DNA of 48,694 bases from Thermofilum sp. NZ13 (GTDB lineage: Archaea; Thermoproteota; Thermoprotei; Thermofilales; Thermofilaceae). A model generated the notes under the pieces. It was not told the origin of the DNA. It made no database searches and worked only from the letters and a program-made list of their open reading frames with translations. A program made the translations under genes and the position numbers. The stretch covers positions 1-48,694 of the forward strand of contig NDWX01000013.1 in assembly GCA_002855745.1 (NCBI GenBank). The letters run 5' to 3'. Positions 23,343 to 32,057 of the stretch are shown here, one piece after another; positions within the stretch are counted from its first letter, which is position 1; the number at the start of each line of letters is the position of its first letter.

Positions 23343-24737
23343 ATGCTCAGTCGTCTTGAGGCGTTCCTAAACCATTCTCGCGAGTTTTTAATGTACTTGA
23401 GAGAAGCTGGAGAGCCGACGCTAGTAGTTTCGCACTACGATGCTGATGGGCTCTCCTCAGCCTCCATCTTCGCCTGGGTGCTCCTGCAGCTGGACGTGCC
23501 TTTCCAGCTAGTATTTGTCGAGCAGACGTACCCGGAGACCCTCGAGCAACTTCCCATCAAGGATTATTTATCAATAATCTTTCTCGACCTGGGCAGCGGG
23601 TATAAGGGGCTGCTCAGAGAGCTTGCACCTAACAAGAGGATTATGATAGTCGACCACCATGTCCCCTCAACCCCAGACAGATGGGAGCAGCTCATAGAGG
23701 TAAACCCCTACCTGGTAGGTGTCGATGCCTCGACACAAACAAGCTCCTCAACGCTCTCCTATGTTATAGCCTCTCGCATCATCAACGCCGACGAGCACCT
23801 AATTCCCGTTGCCATCGCCGGCGCACTAGGCGATAGGCTGGATGTTGGGGAAAAATCGTCGCTGACTGGGCTCAACAGGGAGGTTTTAGAGGAAGGGAAG
23901 CGCAAGGGGGTTATCGGCGAAACAATATCCCTAAGACTTTTCGGGTCTAAGAGGAGGATACTCGTCGACGCGCTGGCCTCCACCCTCGACCCGTATATTC
24001 CTGGCTTATCGGGAAACCCTACAGCCTGCGTAAAGTTCCTTGAGAGCATAGGAATCAGCCCGCGGGATGGAGACACGGCGCGGCAGGTAGGTTCATTAAG
24101 TCATAGTGAAATCAAACACCTGGCTTCAGAGCTCGTAAAATACATGATAAGTCAGGGGGTTAACGTAAAGGAAGCCGAGAAAATTTTCGGGTATAACTAC
24201 TATCTCCTCCGAGAGGCCGACTCAAGCCCCCTCAAGGATTTGAGGGAGTACGCGTACGTGCTCAATGCCTTAGGGAGGCTGGATCAATACGGCACTGCGT
24301 TATCGTTGAACTTCGGACACCGGGGGATCTTCATTGTGAGGGCAGAAGAAAGTATAAAAGAGTACAGGAGAATTCTTGCAAGGCAGCTGAGCAGAATTCT
24401 GGAACAGAAAGACTCCCAGTTCAGCTCCGGCCAAAATAGCGTGGTGTACCTGATAGATGAAGATCTGCCGAAAATCACAGGCCCCGTGAGTTCCATACTG
24501 GCCAGCGAGTTTGCTCATACGCTGCGCGCAGCAGGCAAGAAAATTGTGGGCGTAGCCTCCCCGCTGAAGAGCGGGAAAGTTAAGATCTCGTTGAGGCGAC
24601 TCGACGACTCAATCGATCTGGGTTCTCTACTGCAGAAGCTCGCAAAGGAGATGAACTTTACGGGTGGAGGCCACCCGGCTGCTGGAGGAGCGCTTGTCGA
24701 TGAAGAGCTATTCGAAGAGCTGATCAAAAGGCTGTAG
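23343..24737 (+). CDS. DHH-family exonuclease GAN (RecJ-like, GINS-associated nuclease)
   Basis: The 464-aa archaeal RecJ/Cdc45-type single-strand-specific exonuclease that associates with the replicative helicase complex (CMG-like). The DHH motifs are clear: VVSHYDADGLSSASIFAW (motif I), IIFLDLGSG (II), MIVDHHVPS (III), and the DHHA1 signature GGGHPAAGGA near the C-terminus. All metal-binding residues appear present. It lies 28 bp after rps15 and 5 bp before the Pcc1-like gene, so an operon is likely. Confidence 0.92.
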   Translation: MLSRLEAFLNHSREFLMYLREAGEPTLVVSHYDADGLSSASIFAWVLLQLDVPFQLVFVEQTYPETLEQLPIKDYLSIIFLDLGSGYKGLLRELAPNKRIMIVDHHVPSTPDRWEQLIEVNPYLVGVDASTQTSSSTLSYVIASRIINADEHLIPVAIAGALGDRLDVGEKSSLTGLNREVLEEGKRKGVIGETISLRLFGSKRRILVDALASTLDPYIPGLSGNPTACVKFLESIGISPRDGDTARQVGSLSHSEIKHLASELVKYMISQGVNVKEAEKIFGYNYYLLREADSSPLKDLREYAYVLNALGRLDQYGTALSLNFGHRGIFIVRAEESIKEYRRILARQLSRILEQKDSQFSSGQNSVVYLIDEDLPKITGPVSSILASEFAHTLRAAGKKIVGVASPLKSGKVKISLRRLDDSIDLGSLLQKLAKEMNFTGGGHPAAGGALVDEELFEELIKRL

Positions 24738-24742
24738 CACAG

Positions 24743-25024
24743 ATGATCAGGAGGATAAAGCTCAAACTGATGCTCCCCCTATCTCTTGAGGCTTTCAGAG
24801 CTCTACGACTAGACGATTTTAGTACCCCTCTAGTGCGGATAAACTCTAGGCACCACAATGGGAAAACCCTTTACACCATATACTCCCACCCGCGCAAGGT
24901 AGGCGAGGTTAAAGGGATAGTCAATGAAATCCTGCGCCTTTCCCGAATTTTCGAGACAATAGAGGCGGGCCCGCCGGGACTCGAACCCGGGACCTGCGGC
25001 TCCGGAGGCCGCCACGCTTCCTAG
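24743..25024 (+). CDS. pcc1: KEOPS complex subunit Pcc1-like small protein
   Basis: A 93-aa product. Residues 1-75 (MIRRIKLKLMLPLSLEAFRA, then PLVRINSR, then KGIVNEILRLSRIFETIE) match the size and pattern of Pcc1, the dimerisation subunit of KEOPS, which makes the t6A tRNA modification; the VNEILR-type helix is typical. Its place after rps15 and GAN supports this. The last 19 codons (from about 24967) run antisense through the tRNA-Arg gene, so the natural end of the conserved protein is just before the tRNA and the tail is read out of tRNA sequence. A homologue comparison would settle the true length. Confidence 0.65.
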   Translation: MIRRIKLKLMLPLSLEAFRALRLDDFSTPLVRINSRHHNGKTLYTIYSHPRKVGEVKGIVNEILRLSRIFETIEAGPPGLEPGTCGSGGRHAS

Positions 25025-25039
25025 CTACGCCACGGGCCC
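24966..25039 (-). tRNA. tRNA-Arg (CCG)
   Basis: On the minus strand acceptor GGGCCCG pairs with CGGGCCC, then discriminator G. The anticodon arm GCGGC-CTCCGGA-GCCGC gives anticodon CCG, and the T-arm is CCGGGTTCGAGTCCCGG. It is 74 nt with no intron and no encoded CCA. It overlaps the 3' end of the Pcc1-like reading frame on the opposite strand by 59 bp. Confidence 0.94.
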
Positions 25040-25207
25040 TCATGTAAACCTTTGCCCGGAGTCTTAAGCTTTTCACCCATTTTTGACCGTCCCGACGCGA
25101 GCACGGAAGCGCACTCTGTCCAAAATGATTGATAGCTTATAGAGTATTCTTGCTATAGCCCTAAAATTTTTTAACCGGTGTTACAACACTACATTTGGCG
25201 AAAAGTT

Positions 25208-25678
25208 ATGAGCGAGCAGGTTTCAGAGGTCAAGCTAGATCACATTGATAAAAAAATACTTGAAATGCTTCAAGACAACGCTAAGACGCCGTATTCGCAA
25301 ATCGCGAGTCAGCTCGGAATATCTGAGGCGACCGTTCACCTCAGAATTAGGAAACTGGTCAACGCTGGTATAATAAAGAGGTTTCAAGCCGTCGTAGACC
25401 CTGAGAAAGTTGGGAAGAAAGTCACAGCCATTATAGCCGTGATAGCTATACCACAAAAGTACAACCAAGTTTTAAAGCAGCTCGAACGGATGCCTGAGGT
25501 CTACGAAATATACGATGTCACAGGAGAGTACTCGACGATACTGAAAGTAAGGGTGAGGAACAAGGAGGATCTGGCGAAGCTTATAGACGAGATAGGTGGC
25601 ATCGACGGTGTCGAGAGCACGAAGACCATGTACGTGCTACGAGTGATTAAGGAGGATACTAGGATTAAGATAGACTGA
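25208..25678 (+). CDS. Lrp/AsnC-family transcription regulator
   Basis: 156 aa: an N-terminal helix-turn-helix (LDHIDKKILEMLQDNAKTPY, with QIASQLGISEATVHLRIRKL as the recognition part) and a C-terminal RAM ligand-binding domain (KVTAIIAVIAIP, YEIYDVTGEYSTILKVRVRN). Such proteins form octamers that bind amino acids and control amino-acid metabolism genes. I chose ATG 25208; a GTG at 25178 would add ten residues but lies only a few bases after the TATA-like AAAATTTTTTAA (25161-25172). It is followed after 44 bp by hxlB. Confidence 0.92.
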   Translation: MSEQVSEVKLDHIDKKILEMLQDNAKTPYSQIASQLGISEATVHLRIRKLVNAGIIKRFQAVVDPEKVGKKVTAIIAVIAIPQKYNQVLKQLERMPEVYEIYDVTGEYSTILKVRVRNKEDLAKLIDEIGGIDGVESTKTMYVLRVIKEDTRIKID

Positions 25679-25722
25679 GAGAGGCCGGAAAACTAAAAAG
25701 TACCATTCCTCTCCTCTTACCT

Positions 25723-26331
25723 GTGGCTGAAGACGTCAAAAAAGCGATGAGCAGTATAGCCGAGTACATAGCTAAGGCTGCGAGCGAGATAGATGGCGAA
25801 ATGACCAATAGATTCCTCAAATTACTGACTTCAGCTCTAGCCAACAAAAACAAGATCTTGGTCGTGGGAGCGGGACGAAGCGGGCTTGTTGCACGAGCTT
25901 TCGCCATGAGGCTCATGCACCTAGGCTTCGATGTCTACGTTGTGGGAGAGACCATCACCCCATCCGTTCGTGAAGGCGATATCCTGATCGCTGTTTCGGG
26001 TTCAGGAAGCACGCAGATCGTGCTCTCCGTAGCGTCTGCCGCTAAGAAGGCTAAGGCCTTAGTCGTTGCCGTAACATCGTTTGAGGACTCTCCCCTTGGT
26101 AAGTTGAGCGACTTCATAGTCAAGGTACCTGGGAGAACTAAAGTGGCTACGGAGACAGACTATTTCGCTAGGCAAGTTATGGGGCTCTACGAGCCGCTGG
26201 CGCCACTGGGAACCTTATTCGAAGACACCGCAATGGTGTTTTTCGACGGCGTGATATACGCGTTGATGAACCTTCTAGGCATACGCGAGGAGGACTTGAA
26301 GAAAAGGCACGCAAACGTTGAAGGGCTATAA
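25723..26331 (+). CDS. hxlB: 6-phospho-3-hexuloisomerase (SIS domain)
   Basis: 202 aa with a single SIS sugar-isomerase domain: ILVVGAGRSGLVARAFAMRL, VVGETITPSVREGDILIAVSG, SGSTQIVLSV. The length and the closing part (TETDYFARQVMGL, PLGTLFEDTAMVFFDGVIYA) are those of archaeal hexuloisomerase, which interconverts hexulose-6-phosphate and fructose-6-phosphate in the ribulose-monophosphate route that many archaea use to make pentoses. The synthase partner (hxlA) is not adjacent. The start is GTG 25723 with no obvious Shine-Dalgarno. Confidence 0.88.
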   Translation: MAEDVKKAMSSIAEYIAKAASEIDGEMTNRFLKLLTSALANKNKILVVGAGRSGLVARAFAMRLMHLGFDVYVVGETITPSVREGDILIAVSGSGSTQIVLSVASAAKKAKALVVAVTSFEDSPLGKLSDFIVKVPGRTKVATETDYFARQVMGLYEPLAPLGTLFEDTAMVFFDGVIYALMNLLGIREEDLKKRHANVEGL

Positions 26332-26343
26332 TCCGCATAATCA

Positions 26344-28125
26344 TCATCTGCGCCCGTGCCGAGTAAGAACTAGTGGGTTTATGCCGTAAAGCTCGAAGAA
26401 ACTTCTCGCCTCCGGCTCTGCCGCTCTTTCGTCAAGGAGGAAAACTCTCACCCTGTCGTGCTCAGATCTCACGCCTCTACCAATTATCTGGATGACTTTC
26501 ATCAAGCCCGGGTACAAGAACACCTGCTTCCAGGCCCACTCTCTGTTTCCAGTGGAGGCTTCGAGGACCCTGACCAGGCGCTGATTAACAGGGGAGGGTG
26601 TCGGAACCGGTAAGCCGGCAATGACTATCGTGTCTACTAAGCTCTGCTTCATCAACCTAAACTCCACCCCCTCCGAAAACTTCCCCCATGCAACAATCAT
26701 CAGGAGGCACTTCTCGTTCTCGATCAGGAACTCCACCATTTCATCTAGGGTTGTATCGTGTCTCTCCATCAGTCTTGGCCTAGCCTTCAGGTACGGGAGC
26801 ACCTCAATCATGAAAGAGTACGATGGAAAAACGACGAGCACATGTCTAGCATCGGGATCCTCGAAAACTGCTTCAATAGCCTGAGCATAGCGCCTGTAGA
26901 GCTCGGCAGTTCTGAGGACATACCTGGACGATAACCCTGGCACGATTACTAGTGTGACATTTTCCCCCCAAGTAAACGGGTATGTCGCTTCAACGACACG
27001 CTCCTTTTCGACACCAAGTAGTGCCGCGTAGTATTCCGCTGGAGGGAGCGTGGCAGACAGCAAAACGGAGGCCCTTACACTATGAAAAACCCTCCTAGCG
27101 ATCCTCGGTACGTTGTAGAAATACACTTTGAAGGCTTTACCCTCGCTGTCGTTTAACGCTAAGAGCACAGAATCGCTTGGAAGGTTCTCGACACTTTTAA
27201 TGAACTCCGCCACCTGCCACGTAGCGGACAACACTCCTATTCTTCTCTCAATGCTCAAGGCGAGCCTGCTTAGGCTTGCTGAAGCCGGAGCGATTTCCAG
27301 AAACTTCTCAGCAGGGATTTCTGCCCCCTCGTCTGTCGCTGTCCTATCAAGAAGCGCCATCAGGGATTTTAAAGCCTCCCTGGTTTCCGCAACCTCGTCC
27401 CCGCCAAACCTCTGAACCTCTCCTATCGCAGAAGCTAAAACAGAGCCATTAAGCCTGCTACTTAAGCTATCCGAGATAAACGTAGGTAAGTTGTGTGCCT
27501 CGTCAATGACCAAAAGAGTTTCCGAGAGATTTACACGGCCTCTTTCCACTATAAGATTAAAAAGTGCCGGGTTGAAAAAGTACGAGTAGGAGGCTACGAT
27601 CAATCTGGCTTTCTCCAAAGCCCTCAAGGCTATCTCGTATGGGCAGATGCCGCTTTCGCGCCCCATCCTCCTCATGAGCGGCGGCGTAAGAACCTGCGGT
27701 AGCTCGAGATTAGACGCGCCTTCACCATACGGGCACTCACCACTTGCTCGCTTCAATGAGCAAAACTTCATGAAGCGATTGTAATCCATGTCCGCTACAA
27801 GCTTGCCGGGAAAAAGGCATAGATCCTTCCTGCTGACCAAAGTGACGGCAGTGATATCCACGCCTTTATCAGTAAGCCTTAGAGCCTCGCGGATGGGCGC
27901 TTGAAACTGACTCTTCGTGTGCGCCAAGTACGCTATGCGTGGGACGCCAGAGGCCAGAGCCCCAGCCAGTACTGCAGCGGTTTTCCCAAAGCCTACCGGG
28001 TAGCGGGCAATCAGCACTTTAGAAGCTGAGACGCTTTCATAAACTAGTCTCGCTAGCTCTAGCTGACCGCTACGCGGATGATCGTACGGAAAGACCTCCT
28101 TTATTCTCGCTACAACCTCTTCCAT
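26344..28125 (-). CDS. XPD/Rad3-like iron-sulphur DNA helicase
   Basis: A 593-aa SF2 helicase with 5'-3' polarity in studied relatives, used in repair. Walker A is ARYPVGFGKTA (G45-T49), the DEAH box is LLVIDEAHNLP, and helicase motifs include SVLLSATLPP, WGKFSEGVEF and IQIIGRGVRSEHD. Four cysteines between motifs Ia and II (RKDLC, FCSLK, ECPYG, ICPYE) are the ligands of the XPD 4Fe-4S cluster. The ATG is at 28125. It is convergent with hxlB (12 bp apart). Confidence 0.92.
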   Translation of the reverse strand: MEEVVARIKEVFPYDHPRSGQLELARLVYESVSASKVLIARYPVGFGKTAAVLAGALASGVPRIAYLAHTKSQFQAPIREALRLTDKGVDITAVTLVSRKDLCLFPGKLVADMDYNRFMKFCSLKRASGECPYGEGASNLELPQVLTPPLMRRMGRESGICPYEIALRALEKARLIVASYSYFFNPALFNLIVERGRVNLSETLLVIDEAHNLPTFISDSLSSRLNGSVLASAIGEVQRFGGDEVAETREALKSLMALLDRTATDEGAEIPAEKFLEIAPASASLSRLALSIERRIGVLSATWQVAEFIKSVENLPSDSVLLALNDSEGKAFKVYFYNVPRIARRVFHSVRASVLLSATLPPAEYYAALLGVEKERVVEATYPFTWGENVTLVIVPGLSSRYVLRTAELYRRYAQAIEAVFEDPDARHVLVVFPSYSFMIEVLPYLKARPRLMERHDTTLDEMVEFLIENEKCLLMIVAWGKFSEGVEFRLMKQSLVDTIVIAGLPVPTPSPVNQRLVRVLEASTGNREWAWKQVFLYPGLMKVIQIIGRGVRSEHDRVRVFLLDERAAEPEARSFFELYGINPLVLTRHGRR

Positions 28126-28307
28126 GAACTTGAATGAGAATAGCTAACCTATGCCTTAAAACTTCTGCTACCCCAATTATGACCCCGCAAATATTGTGCC
28201 TCGCGAATCATTAGGATATAACCCGAGGGGCAGGCTTGCTCCAGCCTCTTGTTTTTGCTTAGTTAAAGCCGTCTCGAAGCACACTGCGTCAGAGGGCTGT
28301 GAGCGGA

Positions 28308-28320
28308 GATTATATATTTG
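28308..28320 (+). promoter_or_regulatory. TATA box for the 28352 operon
   Basis: GATTATATATTTG lies 32-44 bp upstream of ATG 28352, giving a transcription start a few bases before the start codon. The preceding 28126-28300 holds nothing else that I can recognise. Confidence 0.6.
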
Positions 28321-28351
28321 TGGCGCGCAATAGAGATTCTTCGATGAGTGT

Positions 28352-28588
28352 ATGGATGAGAAGCTCCTCAGGTATTTCAGGGAAGTCTTGGGGGCTGTAA
28401 CGTTAGCTGTACTTATAGCCAGCGCTTACTACTCCTACAAGGTCCTTGCGTATGTTCTGAACTGGGAGCCGGGCACCCAGCAGATGTACACCTCATACAT
28501 GACCACGCTAATTTACCTTCTTTTCACGTTAACGTCGCTCTTCCTGTTCTACGAAACTCTCAAGCGAGCGGCTGAGCAGCGTGCTTAG
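28352..28588 (+). CDS. Small two-helix membrane protein, hypothetical
   Basis: 78 aa with two hydrophobic helices (AVTLAVLIASAYYSYKVLAY and TTLIYLLFTLTSLFLFYETL) separated by a short polar loop, and charged ends (MDEKLLRYFRE and KRAAEQRA). No family recognised. Its stop overlaps the thiL GTG start by 8 bp, so it is the first gene of an operon with thiL and the radical SAM gene. Confidence 0.7.
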   Translation: MDEKLLRYFREVLGAVTLAVLIASAYYSYKVLAYVLNWEPGTQQMYTSYMTTLIYLLFTLTSLFLFYETLKRAAEQRA

Positions 28589-29513
28589 AGAAGATGTTAT
28601 CGTCGACTGGATAACGTCTGCTTTTAGAATTGAAAAAAGCGATGCTGTTGCAATAGAAACCTCGGGTGCCGGAAGCTTAGTCGTGAACGTCGACGCATTT
28701 GACTCAGAAATCCACTGGCCACCTTTTTTGAGCGCGTATATGGCTGGCCGCAGAGCCTACATAGCCTCAACGAGCGACGTGATCGTAAAGGGGGGTAAGC
28801 CTGTAGCCGTTCTCGTCTCCTTGAGAATACCCTCATCGTTCAGCATAAACACTGTGAAGAGTTTCGTTCTCGGCCTTGAGAGCGCCGCGTCCGAGCTTGG
28901 CGCGCGCTATCTAGGCGGAGATACCGACGTGGCTCGGGGTGGGTCATTCAGAGCTGAAGTGATCAGCATAGGGGTGCCTGCTGGCAAGATCCTTCACCGT
29001 AAAGGGGCTAAGCCCGGCGACCTCCTCGCGATCTCGGGCTGCGTGGGCACTTCGAGTGTAGTGTTCAAAGCGCTAGCCGGCGAGCTGGACAGCCAGCTCC
29101 TAGAGAGCGCTCTAAGTGACTGGATGAGTCCGCAGTGGCCTCGCCTAAAGGCATGGTTCGAGGTAACCCGCTTCTTAAGCGCTTCGATTGACAACAGCGA
29201 TGGCCTAGCTCTCACCCTGCACTACCTCGCTGAGAGCTCCGGCGTGAGACTTGTACTTGACGAGATACCCATTTGTAGCAAGCCTCTCGAGGTTTTAGGC
29301 GAGAGTGGCGCCCTCGAAAGCTCCTTGTATCAAAGCGGAGAGGAGTACAACTTCGTCTTTGCCTTCCCTAAAGAGCACGAATGGGTGGCCGAAGCGCTTG
29401 GCGCTAGGATTGTAGGTAGGGTAGTGGAGGGGCGTGGAGTTTACTTGAACGGGTACGGTGAAGTTGCTAAATCAGGCTGGATCAGCGGAGAGGGGTATTA
29501 TAGGAGAGCATGA
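28581..29513 (+). CDS. thiL: Thiamine-monophosphate kinase ThiL-like (AIR synthase/PurM superfamily)
   Basis: A 310-aa PurM-fold kinase. VVNVDAFDSEIHWP, YIASTSDVIVKGGKPVAVLV, ARYLGGDTDVARGG and GDLLAISGCVGTS are the ThiL-type ATP and metal-binding loops; the late SGEEYNFVFAFP is the usual EDYELLF-like motif. The reaction phosphorylates thiamine monophosphate to the pyrophosphate cofactor. GTG 28581 overlaps the previous gene, and the end overlaps the radical SAM gene by ATGA (29510-29513). Other PurM-like kinases (for example SelD- or HypE-like) are less likely. Confidence 0.78.
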   Translation: MLREDVIVDWITSAFRIEKSDAVAIETSGAGSLVVNVDAFDSEIHWPPFLSAYMAGRRAYIASTSDVIVKGGKPVAVLVSLRIPSSFSINTVKSFVLGLESAASELGARYLGGDTDVARGGSFRAEVISIGVPAGKILHRKGAKPGDLLAISGCVGTSSVVFKALAGELDSQLLESALSDWMSPQWPRLKAWFEVTRFLSASIDNSDGLALTLHYLAESSGVRLVLDEIPICSKPLEVLGESGALESSLYQSGEEYNFVFAFPKEHEWVAEALGARIVGRVVEGRGVYLNGYGEVAKSGWISGEGYYRRA

Positions 29514-31093
29514 CGGTTGCGGTGCTTATAGACGGGTACACGGATGAGCCTGCGGGCCTCGGCGTCCCACCCTATATCGACGTATACCCTCGATACCTTG
29601 CGGGCGCGATCTGGCACGCCGATAAGACCGCGAAGCTCTACTACTTCACGATCGACGCATATCGCTCAAACGAGACGAGCATCTCCAGTATAATCGCCAA
29701 AGCAGACCTCCTCATAGTTATCGGCGGCGTTGTCGTCCCTGGGCGATACCTCGGCGGCAAACCCATAACTCCTCAAGAGATAATCTCAATACCAAAGAAA
29801 TACGAAAAGCCCCTCAAGGTTCTCTGCGGCCCAGTAGCCCGCTTCGGGACCGCGCTGCGGGGTGGGGAAAGAGCAGTTCACCCGAAGGCTCTCGAGGAAG
29901 CATACGACCTCATCATCAGGGGCGATCCAGCGCATGTAATTTACGAACTACTCGTCGAGAAGAGCGTTGAAAAAGTGAACCCGTTCAAACTACCTTCCGA
30001 CTACCGCCTAACGGACATATTCGCGGTGAAGGGGGCAAGAGTGGTGCTACAGCACCCCAACCTAGGGTTTAACTTGACAGCAGAGATAGAGACCTTCAGG
30101 GGCTGCCCTCGGTGGCTATCCGGCGGATGCTCTTTCTGCATCGAGCCACGCCTCGGTCGAGTAGTGTGGCGCGAGCAGGAAGCTATAGCCTCAGAAATCA
30201 GGGCTCTCTACGAGCTAGGTGTCCGAGCCTTTCGGCTCGGGAGGCAGAGCGACTTCCTGGCGTACAAGGCTAAAGGCGTGAATGAAGTGGAGTACCCTGA
30301 GCCGGCCCCTGAGGAGCTCGAGAAGCTCTTCCAGGCGGTGAGGAGGGCCGCACCAAGCCTGGAAACATTACACATTGACAACGTGAATCCGATGACGATA
30401 GCTCTCCACGAGGAGAAGGCTGAGAGAGCAATCAAGATCATCATTAAGTATCACACTCCCGGTGACGTCGCGGCTTTTGGACTAGAGAGCGCTGACCCGA
30501 TAGTATCTAGGGAGAATAACCTCGGGAACAGCGCGGAGGATGTTCTGAAGGCCGTCGAGATCGTGAACCACCTAGGTAAACGGAGGGGTTGGAACGGGCT
30601 GCCGGAGCTCTTACCTGGGTTAAACTTCGTGTTAGGCTTGAAGGGAGAGACGAAGAAGACCTTCGAGTACAATAAGGAGTTTCTTGAAGAAATCCTCAGG
30701 AGGGGGCTACTGGTGAGAAGGGTCAACATAAGGGAGGTCCTTCCCCTACCGGGCACGCCGATGTGGAATATAGGGGACAAGATAGCTAAGAGGCACAAGA
30801 AGTTCATTCTAAGCTTCAAGAGATGGGTTCGCGAGTACTTCGATGTTGAAATGATGCGAAGGCTTTTTCCTAGGGGAACAGTGATCAGGAGGTGCTACAT
30901 CGAGGCGATTGTTGATGGAAAATTCGTTGCGAGACCTACTGGGAGCTACCCGGTAACGGTATTTCTCGATGAAGGGAAAGTGGGCTCAAGAGTGGAGTGC
31001 GTCGTATACGACCATAAGGCTAGGAGCCTACTCGGCGCGAAAATGCCTCTCACTACGCGCAACAGGCGAGTGCGTCGCAATGCTACCTTTTAG
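29510..31093 (+). CDS. Radical SAM protein with CX7CX2C cluster motif and TRAM-like C-terminus (COG1031-like)
   Basis: 527 aa. N-terminal residues 1-170 are a Rossmann-like cobalamin-binding-type region (VAVLIDGYTDEPAGLGVPPY, LLIVIGGVVVPGRYLGG). The radical SAM cluster motif is ETFRGCPRWLSGGCSFC (C199, C207, C210), with wider than usual spacing. The barrel continues with FRLGRQSD, LHIDNVNP and VAAFGLESADP. The last 60 residues (RPTGSYPVTVFLDEGKVG, RVECVVYDHKARSLLGAKMP) look like a TRAM-type RNA-binding domain, as in tRNA-modifying methylthiotransferases. This suggests a nucleic-acid modification enzyme, but the substrate is unknown. Translationally coupled to thiL. A hairpin containing the 25-bp repeat lies after the stop. 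Confidence 0.78.
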   Translation: MTVAVLIDGYTDEPAGLGVPPYIDVYPRYLAGAIWHADKTAKLYYFTIDAYRSNETSISSIIAKADLLIVIGGVVVPGRYLGGKPITPQEIISIPKKYEKPLKVLCGPVARFGTALRGGERAVHPKALEEAYDLIIRGDPAHVIYELLVEKSVEKVNPFKLPSDYRLTDIFAVKGARVVLQHPNLGFNLTAEIETFRGCPRWLSGGCSFCIEPRLGRVVWREQEAIASEIRALYELGVRAFRLGRQSDFLAYKAKGVNEVEYPEPAPEELEKLFQAVRRAAPSLETLHIDNVNPMTIALHEEKAERAIKIIIKYHTPGDVAAFGLESADPIVSRENNLGNSAEDVLKAVEIVNHLGKRRGWNGLPELLPGLNFVLGLKGETKKTFEYNKEFLEEILRRGLLVRRVNIREVLPLPGTPMWNIGDKIAKRHKKFILSFKRWVREYFDVEMMRRLFPRGTVIRRCYIEAIVDGKFVARPTGSYPVTVFLDEGKVGSRVECVVYDHKARSLLGAKMPLTTRNRRVRRNATF

Positions 31094-31156
31094 GTTTTCC
31101 CTGTTTTCTTCCCGTGTTCGACCCGCGTCTTCCCTCGCTTCCAGCGGACTTGAGAA

Positions 31157-31181
31157 GGGGTTGCGGGAGGGTGTTCGAGCA
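31157..31181 (+). repeat. 25-bp dispersed repeat, copy 2, inside a hairpin
   Basis: Identical to the minus strand of 19530-19554. Here it is flanked so that AAGGGGTTGC (31155-31164) pairs with GCAACCCCTT (31179-31188), forming a 10-bp stem that may also end the upstream operon's transcript. Confidence 0.7.
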
Positions 31182-31242
31182 ACCCCTTGAGGCTCTCAGC
31201 TCACCGCGGTCACGGCACCTGTGAACGCCTATAAACTCCCTC

Positions 31243-31596
31243 ATGCGCTTGGCTGTGATGGTCGAGGTAGACAGGGAGGTGTGGGAGAGCGTGGCTAGGT
31301 GGCTCGAGCTGACTGGATTGACGGCTATGCTCTGGAGGCTCAGGCAGCCCAAGCCGCTCAGCAGGGCCTTCGCCACGAGGAACACCAGGCACATCGCCTC
31401 GGCCTTGGAGAGGCTGCGCTCAGCCGGCTTCGTGAAAGAAGCGGTAGTCGGCAATGTGAGGTACATCTACCTCACCGAGCGGGCGTGCGGCCTCCTCTCG
31501 CTGCTCGGCTACAGCATCGAGGAAGTGGCCTGCGGCGATACTGCCCTGAGGCTCCTGAGGCACTGCGGGAGTGAGCCGGCGGCTACCCCGGGCTGA
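31243..31596 (+). CDS. Winged-helix-like small protein, intact copy of a duplicated gene
   Basis: 117 aa from ATG 31243 (MRLAVMVEVDREVWESVARW). The middle (LWRLRQPKPLSRAFATRN, then ALERLRSAGFVKEAVVGN, then VRYIYLTERACG) has the helix-helix-wing order of winged-helix regulators. The C-terminal part (LLGYSIEEVACGDTALRLLR) is helical. A second, broken copy is at 18941-19250 on the minus strand, and both are preceded by the same 25-bp repeat. There is no known family name. It stands at the border of the defence-like island and could regulate it, or could belong to a mobile unit. Confidence 0.65.
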   Translation: MRLAVMVEVDREVWESVARWLELTGLTAMLWRLRQPKPLSRAFATRNTRHIASALERLRSAGFVKEAVVGNVRYIYLTERACGLLSLLGYSIEEVACGDTALRLLRHCGSEPAATPG

Positions 31597-32057
31597 GCGT
31601 CTTCTGCTCCACTCCTAGGCCGACCGCAAGGTTCTTGAGCCTAGCCTTCATGCCGCTCCACGCGTCCTTGCTCGCCGCTCAGCCACCCACCCATACGCTC
31701 AGCCCAGCCCTAGAGCCCTAGCACAGCATACCAAAAGCATTCCAGCTCTATCAAGGCTCACCGCCTCTCGATCTCGCTCCATGCTATAAAGAACGTAATG
31801 TTTTCCCTACCAGAAGGATTACTAAGCCATGCAGTGAAAGAGTTTCAGCCCGATGACGGGGCTTTTTAGGTTTCTTTGTAAAGCCTCATAGTGTATATTG
31901 GATGAAGTGAGAACTCAACTTGTACTGATCTCATATAAAGTTTTGTAATTGCTTATGGCATGCCTTACCACGATTAAGGTCAAATGGTTTGCAGTATACA
32001 GATAAGACCTTATTATTTCACCGCAAAGAAAATAAAGTTAAAGTATGCAGTGTACTT
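31597..32057. other. Gene-free stretch before the EVE-like pseudogene
   Basis: About 460 bp. The first 190 bp are GC-rich; on the minus strand a short open stretch reads DAWSGMKARLKNLAVGLGVE, which may be a decayed gene end but has no start. From about 31790 the DNA becomes AT-rich and holds probable promoter sequence for the gene at 32058 (for example ATATAAAG near 31934). No RNA gene was recognised. Confidence 0.4.

Noticed and set aside
25178-25207. GTG 25178 as the Lrp start
   Set aside because: It lies about 6 bp after the TATA-like sequence, and the added residues are not conserved in the family; ATG 25208 fits.
31583-31690. A minus-strand gene end (DAWSGMKARLKNLAVG...)
   Set aside because: Only about 30 codons, with an in-frame stop upstream and no start codon; kept only as a note in the intergenic entry.
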